From Calidifontimicrobium sp964618555 (GTDB taxonomy: Bacteria; Pseudomonadota; Gammaproteobacteria; Burkholderiales; Burkholderiaceae_C), in assembly GCA_964618555.1 (NCBI GenBank), contig CAZUBF010000042.1:1-22185 (forward strand): 22,185 bases of DNA. The letters are read 5' to 3'. The notes below the pieces were generated by a model. The model made no database searches, had not been told where the DNA came from, and saw nothing but the letters and a program-made list of their open reading frames with translations. The position numbers and the translations under genes are program-made. Below are positions 6,705-15,170 of this stretch, one piece after another; position 1 is the first letter of the stretch, and each line of letters opens with the position of its first letter.

Positions 6705-7713
6705 GCGGGTCTCCGAGCCAGCCCAGGTTCGAGCTGGAGATCAGGCGGTCGACCTTCAGCGCGTAGCGGCCGCTGCTCGTGCCGTAGTGGCACTCGAGCA
6801 CCGGCACGCCGTCGACCTTGGCCTCGATGGCCGGCGACAGGTCGAGTTCGATGAAGTCGCCGGGCTTGAGCGCGAGCAGCTGCTCGACGGTGGCCGGCGC
6901 GGTGGCCAGCTCGGCCACCAGCTCGACCTCGGCGGCCTGGATCTGCGTCTTCAGCAGGTTGATCCAGCGCCGGTCGGGCTCGGCCGAGTCGCCCTGCATG
7001 GTCGAGTACAGCACGTCGCGGATCGGCTCGAGCGTGCTGTACGGGATGCAGAAGTGCACCATGCCGCTGGTGTCGCCGATCTCGAACGTGAACGAGGTCG
7101 CCACGACGATCTCGCTGGGCGTGGCGATGTTGGCGAACTGCGGCTGCATCTCCGAGCGCTGGTACTCGAGTTCGAGCGGGTAGATGCTGCCCCAGGCCTT
7201 GCGCCACTCGGCGATCACGACGTCGACCAGGCGCTGGATGACGCGCTGCTCGGTGGGGCTGAAGTCGCGCCCCTCGATGCGCGTGTGGTACTTGCCGGCG
7301 CCGCCGAACAGCGCGTCGATCACCGCGAACACCAGGTTCGGGTCGCACACGATCAGCCCCGAGCCGCGCAGCGGCTTGACGCTGACGATGTTGAAGTTGG
7401 TCGGCACCACGNNNNNNNNNNCCACGATCTCGCGCAGGAAGGCGCTGTACTTCTGCACCTTGATGCCGCCGATCGAGACCTCGGGCGTCTTGCGGATGAA
7501 GTTGAACAGCCCGATGCGGATGTTGCGCGCGAAACGCTCGTTGATGATCTCCATCGTGGGCATGCGCCCACGCACGATGCGTTCCTGGCTGGCCAGGTCG
7601 TAGTCGCGGATGCCGCCGACCGGCTCGTCGTCGGGCTCGAGCTTCTGGCTCTCGCCGGTGATGCCCTGCAGCAGGGCGTCGACCTCGTCCTGCGAAAGGA
7701 TCTGCTGGCTCAT
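6694..7713 (-). CDS. fliM: Flagellar motor switch protein FliM (contains a 10-N run)
   Basis: The product begins MSQQILSQDEVDALLQGI; residues 6-16 are the CheY-P binding peptide of FliM. A central CheC-like domain follows (for example GGIKVQKYSAFLRE, KPLRGSGLIVCDPNLVF, LFGGAGKYHTRIEGRDFSPTEQR), then a C-terminal SpoA domain (GDFIELDLSPAIEAKVDGVPVLECHYG). The frame stays open through the Ns at 7412-7421, which translate to XXXX after FLREIV. Removing the Ns plus one of the flanking CCACG copies would give FLREIVVPTNFN, the normal family sequence. FliM bridges FliG and FliN and is the main CheY-P receptor. Confidence 0.96.
   Translation of the reverse strand: MSQQILSQDEVDALLQGITGESQKLEPDDEPVGGIRDYDLASQERIVRGRMPTMEIINERFARNIRIGLFNFIRKTPEVSIGGIKVQKYSAFLREIVXXXXVVPTNFNIVSVKPLRGSGLIVCDPNLVFAVIDALFGGAGKYHTRIEGRDFSPTEQRVIQRLVDVVIAEWRKAWGSIYPLELEYQRSEMQPQFANIATPSEIVVATSFTFEIGDTSGMVHFCIPYSTLEPIRDVLYSTMQGDSAEPDRRWINLLKTQIQAAEVELVAELATAPATVEQLLALKPGDFIELDLSPAIEAKVDGVPVLECHYGTSSGRYALKVDRLISSSNLGWLGDPHAR
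7412..7421. other. 10-N run inside fliM, probably an unmerged contig overlap
   Basis: The Ns are flanked on both sides by the same five bases, CCACG (7407-7411 and 7422-7426). Collapsing to one copy removes 15 bases, which is in frame, and restores a continuous FliM core. The gap is therefore likely artificial. Confidence 0.75.
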
Positions 7714-7750
7714 CGTCGATGGGCTCGCGCGGGGGTCGCGGCGACGCCGT

Positions 7751-8320
7751 TCACTGGATGATGAAGTTCGAGAAGTGCACCCGCGTGACCGGCAGCGGCT
7801 GCGGCGGGCGGCGCTTCTTGGCCGCCGCGTCGTCGCCCGCGGCGCCGGGCGCCGGCGGCTCGTGGCCCAGCGGTCGCAGCGCTTCGCGGCGGATCTCGGC
7901 GGCGAGCTGCTCCTTGCCTTCGCGCTGCAGCAGTTCGGCCGCCGTCTTGTGCGCGAGCACCATCAGGACGTTGTTGCGGATCGCCGGCATGAACGCCTTG
8001 ATGCGCTCGGCGGTCTTCGCGTCGTCGAGCTCGAGCGTGACGCCGATCTGCGCGTAACGCTCGCCGTCGCGGTCGGCGAGGTTGACGGTGAACGTCTCCA
8101 GCGGCACGAAGGTCGGCGCAGCGACGACGACGCGCGACGTCGCCTCGGCGTCGGCCTCGCCGTCCTCGTCGTGCGCCGCGGCGCTCATCTGCAGCCACCA
8201 CAGCGCGCCGCCACCGAGCGCCGCCAGCAGCGCCAGCGCCGCCAGCGCCGCGACGATCAGCTTCTTCTTGCCCTTCTTCGGGGCGGCATCGGCAGGGGCG
8301 GTGGCGGCGGCGGCAGGCAT
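7751..8320 (-). CDS. fliL: Flagellar basal-body-associated protein FliL
   Basis: The ATG at 8320 (189 residues) is preferred because GAGGA lies about 7 nt upstream; the frame is open to 8359. The protein has a Lys-rich N-terminal stretch (KKGKKK, 15-20), one membrane helix (about 21-43) and a periplasmic FliL domain with ETFTVNLADRDGERYAQIGVTLEL and AIRNNVLMVLAHKTAAEL. It ends VHFSNFIIQ, the usual FliL end. A Pro/Ala/Lys-rich insertion (GHEPPAPGAAGDDAAAKKRRPP) lies between the last helix and the terminal strand. FliL surrounds the stator units and supports torque. It starts the fliL-to-fliR series. Confidence 0.94.
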   Translation of the reverse strand: MPAAAATAPADAAPKKGKKKLIVAALAALALLAALGGGALWWLQMSAAAHDEDGEADAEATSRVVVAAPTFVPLETFTVNLADRDGERYAQIGVTLELDDAKTAERIKAFMPAIRNNVLMVLAHKTAAELLQREGKEQLAAEIRREALRPLGHEPPAPGAAGDDAAAKKRRPPQPLPVTRVHFSNFIIQ

Positions 8321-8450
8321 CGACGGTCCTCGCAACGGTGCCGCCGAAGGGGCGGGCACTGCGCACGATTATTCGAGCCGCCCCCGCCGCCGAATCGGCG
8401 AATAGCAGGGGCAAAGCGAGGCTTTCACCGGACCCGTCGCCGGTGCCCGG
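8321..8450 (-). promoter_or_regulatory. fliK-fliL intergenic region with a motif shared with the fliF upstream region
   Basis: On the plus strand, 8406-8429 contains CAGGGGCAAAGCG, a spacer and TTCACC. A closely related block, CAGGGGCGCAAACGCG with spacer and TTCACC, lies at 15068-15094 upstream of fliF. On the minus strand a GCCGATTC segment lies just inside (8400-8393) but without a matching -35 element. The shared block could be a regulator site for a promoter that serves fliL. Confidence 0.35.
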
Positions 8451-9659
8451 TCAGGCCACCAGATCGACGACGCCGCGACGGCGCAGCACGACGGGGGCAG
8501 GCGCGTCGGCGGCGCGTTCGGCGCCACCGGGGACCGCCGCCGTGGCGACGGCGCCGGCATCGTGGCCGCGGTCGCGCGGGCGGTCGAAGACGCCGCCGCC
8601 GGCCAGCATCAGCCCGCTGTCGCGCAGGGCCGCCGCCAGAGTCGGCAGACTGGCCTCGAGCGTGGCGCGCGTGGCGGCGTGCGCTGCGCTGAAATCGACG
8701 TGCGCGCGCTGGCCGTCGAGCGCGATGTGCACCGCCACCGGGCCGAGGTCGGCCGGGTTGAGCTGCAGCACCGCCTGCTGCACGCCCTGGCGGATCCACA
8801 GCCCCACCTGCTGGCCCAGTGCCGCGGCGAACGCCGGCGACTGCGGCGGCTGCGGCAGGCGTGCTTCGGTCGGCGCGCCGGCGGCAGGGCCGCCGCCGTC
8901 GGCCGCCGAGGTGACCGCGGCGAGGGCGACGGCGCCGGCGTCGGCGGGCAGCGCGATCGCGCCGGCACCGGCCGGCGACGCGGTGACGGCCGGGTCGCCT
9001 GCCGGCGCGCCCGGTGCGCCGACGGGGGCGGTGTCGGCGCGTGCCGCGCCGTCGAGCGGCGCGGCGTCGAACGTGATCGCCGCATCGGCGGCCGACGTGG
9101 GTGTCGCACCGGCGCGTCGCGCGTGCGCCGTTGCGGTCGCAGTCGCCCCCGCGGCGGGCGGCGCGGTGCCCGCGTCGCGGCCGTCCGGGGCGGCTTCCTC
9201 ACGCGGGCCGGTGTCCATGCCGTCGGCGCCTGCCGGCGCCAGCGTCGGCGCCCGGCCGCCCACCGGCAGGTCGGCCGTGCGCGCCGCGCGCTCGGCGGTC
9301 ACGGCGTCGGTCGTGGGGTGGGCCGGGGTGGTCGCGGGGTCGGCGGGTGCGGACGAAGACGCTCGGGCGGCGATCTGCGCGGCGAGCCACGCGTCGGGTG
9401 CCGGTTCGGTGGCGGTGGCGGTGGCGTGCGGGTCGCCGCCGGCGGCCGGCGGATCGGTCGCGTCGTCGACGGGCGCTTCGGTGCGCCGTTCGCCGGGCGC
9501 CCCGTCGGGCGGCTGCGGCGTCGCGGCCAGGCTGAGGTCGAACAACGCGGCGAACGCGCCGGGGTCGCCGCGGGACGCCTCGCTGCGCGGTGCGGCGGTG
9601 GCGGCGCCGGCGGCGGCGGCCGGGGGCAGGGCGGGGATGGCCGGGCTCACGACGGTCAC
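8451..9659 (-). CDS. fliK: Flagellar hook-length control protein FliK
   Basis: The 402-residue protein is Ala/Pro/Asp-rich and of low complexity through residue about 280, as is usual for the FliK ruler part. The conserved C-terminal hook domain reads FAAALGQQVGLWIRQGVQQAVLQLNPADLGPVAVHIALDGQRAHVDFS and continues RATLEASLPTLAAALRDSGL. It measures hook length and switches export substrate through FlhB. The start is a GTG at 9659, 5 nt after the fliJ stop, with no strong ribosome site; a GTG at codon 4 is also possible. Position right after fliJ supports the call, since sequence outside the C-terminal domain is not conserved. Confidence 0.92.
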   Translation of the reverse strand: MTVVSPAIPALPPAAAAGAATAAPRSEASRGDPGAFAALFDLSLAATPQPPDGAPGERRTEAPVDDATDPPAAGGDPHATATATEPAPDAWLAAQIAARASSSAPADPATTPAHPTTDAVTAERAARTADLPVGGRAPTLAPAGADGMDTGPREEAAPDGRDAGTAPPAAGATATATAHARRAGATPTSAADAAITFDAAPLDGAARADTAPVGAPGAPAGDPAVTASPAGAGAIALPADAGAVALAAVTSAADGGGPAAGAPTEARLPQPPQSPAFAAALGQQVGLWIRQGVQQAVLQLNPADLGPVAVHIALDGQRAHVDFSAAHAATRATLEASLPTLAAALRDSGLMLAGGGVFDRPRDRGHDAGAVATAAVPGGAERAADAPAPVVLRRRGVVDLVA

Positions 9660-9664
9660 CGTGT

Positions 9665-10129
9665 TCAGGCACCGCCGCCGGCGGCGACCGCGGTCCAGTG
9701 CACGGCTGCGCGCTGCAGCCGCGCGGCGGCCTCGTCACCGGCCTTCTGCTCGCGGCGCACGACACCGCGGCGCTGCTCGTGCGCGCGTCGCTCGATCAGC
9801 TTGCGCACCGACGCGACGCGCACCTGTCGCGCCGCGAGTTCGTCTCGGCACTGTGCGGCGTGCGCCACGGCGTGCGCGGCGTGACGCTGCTGCTGCGCGA
9901 TCGCGTCGTCGAGCCGCGTCGTGAAGCCGCGGTGACACTGCACCACCGACACGCTGGCGCCGTGCGCGAACTGCGCACCCCAGCGCGCGCGGTACTCGTC
10001 GCGGTAGCTGCCGAGCATCTCGGCCTGCGACTGCGCGCGCCGCGCGTCTTCCTCGGCCTGCTGCAGGCGGCGCAGCGCGGCGTCGCGCAGGGCCTCTTCG
10101 CGTTCGAGCAACAGGTGCAGGGTGGGCAT
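9665..10129 (-). CDS. fliJ: Flagellar export chaperone FliJ
   Basis: The 154-residue protein begins MPTLHLLLEREEALRDAALRR and is charged, Arg/Gln/Ala-rich and coiled-coil along its length. This is typical of FliJ, which forms the central stalk of the FliI ATPase ring and cycles chaperones to the export gate. The motif EMLGSYRDEYRARW is characteristic of the family. The ATG at 10129 lies 38 bp after the end of fliI. The extended frame further upstream is a shadow of fliI. Confidence 0.93.
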   Translation of the reverse strand: MPTLHLLLEREEALRDAALRRLQQAEEDARRAQSQAEMLGSYRDEYRARWGAQFAHGASVSVVQCHRGFTTRLDDAIAQQQRHAAHAVAHAAQCRDELAARQVRVASVRKLIERRAHEQRRGVVRREQKAGDEAAARLQRAAVHWTAVAAGGGA

Positions 10130-10167
10130 GGCGTCTCGCGAGGGTGGGGTCGTGGAGGTCTCTCGGG

Positions 10168-11577
10168 TCACGTGCCGACGGTGGCCAGCAGCTGCGTGCG
10201 GCTGTCGGCCAGCGTCGCGCGTTCGTGCATGTCCTGCTGCAGCAGCGCGTCGAGCGCCGGGCGCAGGCGCACGGCGGCGTCGAGTTCGGGGTCGTGCCCC
10301 GGCGCGTAGGCACCGATCTGGATCAGGTCGCGCGCCTTCGACAGCCGCGCCAGCAGCTGGCGCGTGCGCCGCGCCGCGTCGAGCTGCTCGCGCGGTGCGA
10401 TCGCCGTCATCACGCGCGAGATCGAGCGCTCGACGTCGATCGCCGGGTAGTGGCCGCTCTCGGCGAGCTCGCGCGACAGCACGATGTGCCCGTCGAGGAT
10501 GCCGCGCGCCGCGTCGGCGATCGGGTCCTGCGGGTCGTCGCCTTCGGTGAGCACGGTGTAGAAGGCGGTGATCGAGCCCACGCCGCTCAGGCCGTTGCCG
10601 CTGCGTTCGACCAGCGCGGGCATCTTCGCGAACACGCTCGGCGGGTAGCCCTTGGTGGCCGGCGGCTCGCCGATGGCCAGCGCGATCTCGCGCTGCGCCA
10701 TCGCGTAACGCGTGAGGCTGTCCATCAGCAGCAGCACGTGCAGGCCGCGGTCGCGAAAGTGCTCGGCGACCGCGGTGGCGTAGCTCGCGCCCTGCAGCCG
10801 CAGCAGCGGCGGTGCGTCGGCGGGCGCGGCGACGACGACGCTGCGCGCGCGGCCCTCGGCCTCGAGGATGTCCTCGATGAACTCCTTGACCTCGCGCCCG
10901 CGCTCGCCGATCAGGCCGACGACGATCACGTCGGCGGCGGTGTAGCGTGCCATCATGCCCAGCAGCACGCTCTTGCCGACGCCGGTGCCGGCGAACAGCC
11001 CGATGCGCTGACCGCGGCCGACCGTGAGCAGCGCGTTGATCGCGCGCACGCCGGTGTCCAGCGGCTGGCGGATCGGGTCGCGGTCCATCGCGTTGATCGG
11101 GCGGCGCGTCATCGGCTCGTCGCGCGTGTGCGCGATCGGGCCCAGGCGGTCGATCGGCTGGCCCATCGAGTCGACGACGCGGCCGAGCAGCCCCTCGCCC
11201 ATCGGCAGGTGCAGGCCACGGTCCTCGCTGCGGCGCCAGGGGTGCACCTGCTCGCCGAGCACCGGCGGCACCACGGGCACGTCGCGCGGCACCACGCGCG
11301 CGCCGCTGGCCAGGCCGTGCAGCTCGCCGGTGGCCATCAGGTAGGCGCGGTCGCCGTGGAAGCCGACGACCTCGGCGAGCACCGGCGCGGCGCCGCTGAC
11401 GCGCACCTCGCACACCGCGCCCACCGGCACGCGCACGCCGGCCGCTTCGAGCACCAGGCCGGTGACGCGCACCAGCGTGCCTTCGGTGGCCAGCGGCTGC
11501 AGCGTCGCGGCCCAGCTGCGCAGGTCCTGCAGGTAGCGCGTCCAGCGCTGCGTGCGCGCGTCGGCCGTCGTCGTCAC
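10168..11577 (-). CDS. fliI: Flagellum-specific ATPase FliI
   Basis: The 469-residue product is homologous to F1-type beta subunits and powers export-substrate unfolding. Walker A is AGTGVGKS (K202), the catalytic Glu is E225 (LIGERGREV) and Walker B is HVLLLMDSLTR (D286). The ATPASE alpha/beta-like signature PAIDVERSISR lies at 378-388. The start is a GTG at 11577 that overlaps the fliH stop by 4 bp (GTGA), so translation is coupled to its regulator FliH. The open frame extends upstream to 12975, but that part is antisense-frame shadow of fliH and fliG. Confidence 0.97.
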   Translation of the reverse strand: MTTTADARTQRWTRYLQDLRSWAATLQPLATEGTLVRVTGLVLEAAGVRVPVGAVCEVRVSGAAPVLAEVVGFHGDRAYLMATGELHGLASGARVVPRDVPVVPPVLGEQVHPWRRSEDRGLHLPMGEGLLGRVVDSMGQPIDRLGPIAHTRDEPMTRRPINAMDRDPIRQPLDTGVRAINALLTVGRGQRIGLFAGTGVGKSVLLGMMARYTAADVIVVGLIGERGREVKEFIEDILEAEGRARSVVVAAPADAPPLLRLQGASYATAVAEHFRDRGLHVLLLMDSLTRYAMAQREIALAIGEPPATKGYPPSVFAKMPALVERSGNGLSGVGSITAFYTVLTEGDDPQDPIADAARGILDGHIVLSRELAESGHYPAIDVERSISRVMTAIAPREQLDAARRTRQLLARLSKARDLIQIGAYAPGHDPELDAAVRLRPALDALLQQDMHERATLADSRTQLLATVGT

Positions 11578-12293
11578 GCCTGGCCCTCCGCCGCGCGCTC
11601 GATCCACGGCACGGCCTGCCCCAGCGACGCCGCGGCCTGCGCCCAGCGCGATTCGATGCGTGCGTCGACGCGGCCGAGGTCGGACTCGACGATGCAGCCG
11701 CCGCGCGCCACGTCGGGCGAGGCCACCAGCCGTGCGCCGCGCGCGGCCAGCGTCTCTGCCGCGCCCTCGGCGACCAGGGGCTGGTCGTCGGGGTGCACGC
11801 TGATGCGGATGTGCCGCGCCGACATCAGCACCGCCGCCAGCGCGTCCTCGGCGACGCGCGCCACCAGCTCGGGGCGCGTGGCCAGCTCGCTGCGCACGAC
11901 CTGGCGCGCCAGCTCGACGGCGGTGTGCGCGAGCGTGGCGGCCATCTCGCGCTCGAGCCCGAGCAGCGCGGCGTCGAAGCGCTCGAGCAGCGCGCCGACC
12001 TGCGCCGTCGTCTGCGCGGCGAAGCTGCGCTTGAAGCCGTCGAGCGCGACCAGTCCGTCGCGGTAGCCGTCGTGGTAGCCGGCCTGGCGCGCCGCGTCGA
12101 GCCGCGACGACGCGGCCTCGGCGCCGGCGGCCGGCGGCTCGTCGGCGGCGTCGCCCGCGGCGCGGCCGGCGTCGCCCGGCGCAGCGCCGCCGAACGCGTC
12201 GGGTGTCCAGGCGGCGAAGTCGCGCAGCTCCTCGCGCGGGATGAAACGCGCGTAGTTCGGGGCGCGCTCGCCGGGCTTGTTCGGGGTCGACAT
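11574..12293 (-). CDS. fliH: Flagellar assembly protein FliH
   Basis: The 239-residue protein begins MSTPNKPGERAPNYARFIPREELRDFAAW, the typical beta-proteobacterial FliH N-terminus that docks to FliN. An Ala-rich linker, a helical region (GYHDGYRDGLVALDGFKRSF) with GxxxG-like spacing, and a C-terminal domain (MSARHIRISVHPDDQPLV, RLVASPDVARGGCIVESDLGRVDARI) follow. FliH holds FliI inactive and anchors it to the C-ring. It is 12 bp after fliG and overlaps fliI by 4 bp. Confidence 0.95.
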   Translation of the reverse strand: MSTPNKPGERAPNYARFIPREELRDFAAWTPDAFGGAAPGDAGRAAGDAADEPPAAGAEAASSRLDAARQAGYHDGYRDGLVALDGFKRSFAAQTTAQVGALLERFDAALLGLEREMAATLAHTAVELARQVVRSELATRPELVARVAEDALAAVLMSARHIRISVHPDDQPLVAEGAAETLAARGARLVASPDVARGGCIVESDLGRVDARIESRWAQAAASLGQAVPWIERAAEGQA

Positions 12294-12305
12294 CGGTGCG
12301 GGCCG

Positions 12306-13310
12306 TCAGACGTACTGGTCGTCGCCGCTGCCGCCGAGCACGATCTGCCCTTCGTCGGCCAGCCGGCGCACGATCTTCAGCATCTCTTTCTGCTCGGCCT
12401 CGACCTCCGACAGGCGCACCGGCCCGCGCGACTCCAGGTCCTCGCGCAGCGTCTCGGCGGCGCGGGTGGACATGTTGCGGAACACCTTGTCGCGCAGCGT
12501 CGGGCTCGCGCCCTTGAGCGCGACCACCAGCGACTCGCTCTGCACCTCCTTGAGCAGGGCCTGGATGCCCTTGTCCTCGAGCTGCTCGAGGTCGTCGAAG
12601 GTGAACATGTTGTCCATGATCTTCTGCGCGAGGTCGGCGTCGGCCTCGCGGATGTAGTCGAGCACCGAGGTCTCGATCGAACTGCCCAGCAGGTTGATGA
12701 TCTCGGCGGCGGTCTTCGCGCCGCCGAGCGACGACTTCTTCAGCCGGTCGCCGCCGGCGAGCACGCGGCTGAGCACCTCGTTGAGGTCCTTCAGCGCCGA
12801 CGGCTGGATGCCGTCGAGCGTGGCGATGCGCACCAGCACCTCGTTGCGCTGGCGCTCGCCGAAGCACTTGAGCACGTCGCCGGCGTGGTCGTGGTCGAGG
12901 TGCACGAGGATCGCCGCGACGATCTGCGGGTGCTCGTTGCGCAGCAGCTCGGCCACCGAGCCGGGGTCCATCCACTTCAGGCTCTCGATGCCCGAGACGT
13001 CGCTGCCCTGCAGGATGCGCTCGATCAGCAGGTTGGCCTTGTCGTCGCCGAGCGCCTTTCGCAGCACCGACTTGACGTACTCGTCGGTGTCGGCGACCAG
13101 CGTGCTGTGTTCGCCGGCGACGGTGTGGAAGCGCTCGAGCACCGCGTCGACCTTCTCGCGCGGCACCGCGCGCATCTTCGCGATCGCCTCGCCCAGGCGC
13201 TGCACCTCCTTCGGTGCGAGGTGCTTGAAGACCTCGGCGGCCTCCTCCTCGCCGAGCGACATCAGCAGGATCGCCGCGTCCTCGATGCCCTGGTCGTCGA
13301 GCGCGGCCAT
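12306..13310 (-). CDS. fliG: Flagellar motor switch protein FliG
   Basis: The 334-residue protein has the N-terminal FliF-binding domain (MAALDDQGIEDAAILLMSLGEEEAAEVFKHL), the EHPQ motif at 126-129 in the middle domain, the MFTFDD hinge-like segment at 235-240, and the C-terminal torque helix region (LEDKGIQALLKEV then LVVALKGA). These charged residues interact with MotA. The start at 13310 lies 2 nt after the fliF stop (TGAGCATG), implying coupled translation. The C-terminal EEG..VLGG.GDDQYV ending is as in other beta-proteobacterial FliG. Confidence 0.98.
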   Translation of the reverse strand: MAALDDQGIEDAAILLMSLGEEEAAEVFKHLAPKEVQRLGEAIAKMRAVPREKVDAVLERFHTVAGEHSTLVADTDEYVKSVLRKALGDDKANLLIERILQGSDVSGIESLKWMDPGSVAELLRNEHPQIVAAILVHLDHDHAGDVLKCFGERQRNEVLVRIATLDGIQPSALKDLNEVLSRVLAGGDRLKKSSLGGAKTAAEIINLLGSSIETSVLDYIREADADLAQKIMDNMFTFDDLEQLEDKGIQALLKEVQSESLVVALKGASPTLRDKVFRNMSTRAAETLREDLESRGPVRLSEVEAEQKEMLKIVRRLADEGQIVLGGSGDDQYV

Positions 13311-13312
13311 GC

Positions 13313-14986
13313 TCAGGAAGCCCCCCCGCTGACCCAGCCGCGCACCACGCCGGCCACCGCGGCCGGGTTCTCGCGCGCCAGCTGCCGCGCGCGGTCGAGC
13401 CGCTCGGTCGAGCGCGGCGCCTCGAGCGCGGGCAACGCCGGCGCGCCGGCTTCGCCCGGACGGTCGGCGACCATGGCGTCGAGCCGCGCGCCGGGCGCCG
13501 GCGGCGCGATCGTGCGCAGCGCCGGGCGCACCATGCCGAACACCGCGACCAGCGCGACCAGCGTCAGCGCGGCGGGCACCGCCCACGCGCGCAGCAGGTC
13601 GAGCGCCCAGGGCTGGCGCCACGCCGGCAGCGCTTCGGGCTCGGGCTGCACCTCGACGCGGAACGGTGCGTTGATCACGCGCACCGAGTCGCCGCGCTCC
13701 TTGCTGAAGCCGACGCTTTCCTGCACCAGCGCGGTGAGCTTGTCGAGCTCCTCCTTGGACAGCGGGGTGCTGGTGGGCTTGCCTTTCGCATCGGTGCCGC
13801 TGCGGTGGTTGACGACCACCGCGGCGTTCAGGCGCTTGACGTTGCCGGTGGCGGCGCGCGTCACGCGCACGGTCTTGTCGACCTCGTAGTTGACGACGCT
13901 GTCGCGGCGCAGGCTGCTGCCGCCGGCGCCGCCCTGCGCGGCCTGCAGCGCGGGCGCCGCCCCCTCGATCGGCGCGCGGGCCGGCGCAGGCGGCTGGTTG
14001 CTCGCCGCCCCGGGCACGCCGCTGGGTGCCGGCGGCGTCGCGCCGCCGGCCTCGGAGACCTGCTGGCTGCGCACCGCGGCCGGCGCGTTGCCCTGGTTCG
14101 GGCTGAACAGCTCCGACGTCGACTCGGTCTGCGAGAAGTCGAGCTCGGCGGTGACGGTGGCGCGCAGGTTGTCGCGCCCGACCAGCGGCTCGAGCAGGTC
14201 GACCACGCGCTTGACGTAGGCCTGCTCGACCTGCTGCACGTACTGCAGCTGCTGCGCATCCAGCCCCTGCTGGGCGAGCGACTCGGACGGGCCCGACAGC
14301 AGCGTGCCGTTCTGGTCGAGCACGCTGACGGCCTTCGGGTTCATCTCGGGCACCGACGACGACACCAGGTGCACGATGCCGGCGACCTGGGCGCGCTCGA
14401 GCGTGCGCCCGGGGTGCAGCGTCAGCAGCACGCTGGCGCTGGGTTTCTGCTGCTCGCGGAAGAAGCCGTTCTGGTTCGGCAGCGCCAGGTGCACGCGCGC
14501 CGACTGCACCGCCGACAGCGCGCCGATCGAACGCGTGAGCTCGCCCTCGAGCCCGCGCTGGAAGGTCAGGCGCTCCTGGAACTGGGTCTGGCCGAAACGG
14601 GCGTTGTCCATCAGCTCGAAGCCGACGATGCCGCCCTTGGGCAGCCCGGCGGAGGCGAGCTTGAGCCGCGCGTCGTGCACGCGGTCGGCGGGCACCAGGA
14701 TCGCGCTGCCGCCTTCGGCGTGGCGGTACGGCACGCCCATCTGCGACAGCTGCGCGATGATCGCGCCGCCGTCCTTGTCCGACAGGTTCGCGTAGAGCAC
14801 GCGCCAGTCGCCCTGGCGGCCCCACAGCGCCAGCGCGACGAGCACGGCGACGAGCGCCGCGACGCCGGCGCCGAGCATCAGCCGCGACCGCGGCGGCATC
14901 GTCGCCAGGCGGACGAAGGCGCCGCTGCCCGACGCGGGCGCGGCGGTGACGGCACTCGGCGAGGCGGGGATCAGGGCGTTGTCCAT
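13313..14986 (-). CDS. fliF: Flagellar MS-ring protein FliF
   Basis: The ATG at 14986 gives 557 residues starting MDNALIPASPSAV; the open frame runs 36 codons further but into the promoter region. A first membrane helix (about 36-55), the secretin-like ring-building motifs (WRVLYANLSDKDGGAIIAQL, SAILVPADRVHDARLKLAS, RVHLALP) and a second membrane helix (about 466-486) are clear. A Pro/Ala-rich loop interrupts the RBM3 region, as in other FliF. The C-terminal FliG-binding peptide is ARQLARENPAAVAGVVRGWV. FliF forms the membrane ring on which the motor and export gate are built. No strong ribosome site is visible at the chosen start. Confidence 0.97.
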   Translation of the reverse strand: MDNALIPASPSAVTAAPASGSGAFVRLATMPPRSRLMLGAGVAALVAVLVALALWGRQGDWRVLYANLSDKDGGAIIAQLSQMGVPYRHAEGGSAILVPADRVHDARLKLASAGLPKGGIVGFELMDNARFGQTQFQERLTFQRGLEGELTRSIGALSAVQSARVHLALPNQNGFFREQQKPSASVLLTLHPGRTLERAQVAGIVHLVSSSVPEMNPKAVSVLDQNGTLLSGPSESLAQQGLDAQQLQYVQQVEQAYVKRVVDLLEPLVGRDNLRATVTAELDFSQTESTSELFSPNQGNAPAAVRSQQVSEAGGATPPAPSGVPGAASNQPPAPARAPIEGAAPALQAAQGGAGGSSLRRDSVVNYEVDKTVRVTRAATGNVKRLNAAVVVNHRSGTDAKGKPTSTPLSKEELDKLTALVQESVGFSKERGDSVRVINAPFRVEVQPEPEALPAWRQPWALDLLRAWAVPAALTLVALVAVFGMVRPALRTIAPPAPGARLDAMVADRPGEAGAPALPALEAPRSTERLDRARQLARENPAAVAGVVRGWVSGGAS

Positions 14987-15170
14987 CGGGGCGGTGGGCG
15001 CGTGGCGGCAGTGCCGGTTCTCGACGGGGTCGATTGTTCGGAAGCGCCCCCGCGCCGATGAAGCGAACAGGGGCGCAAACGCGCGGCACTTCACCCCCCC
15101 GGCGCGGCGGCGGCGCGACTACAGTGGCCAGCGTGCGGGAGGACCGACGCGCCCGCCGTGCGATCCGACG
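14987..15170. promoter_or_regulatory. Divergent fliF/fliE promoter region
   Basis: This 184-bp interval must hold promoters for both the fliF operon and fliE. It contains the CAGGGGC..AAACGCG..TTCACC block (15068-15094) that recurs before fliL. GGGAGGA at 15136-15142 is too far (about 28 nt) from the fliE ATG to be a normal ribosome site. No convincing sigma-54 (GG-N10-GC) or complete sigma-28 site was seen. Confidence 0.45.

Noticed and set aside
10168..12975. A possible fusion of a 460-residue domain to FliI
   Set aside because: The part upstream of 11577 is an out-of-frame reading of fliH and fliG, which are both intact. The FliI start is the GTG overlapping the fliH stop.
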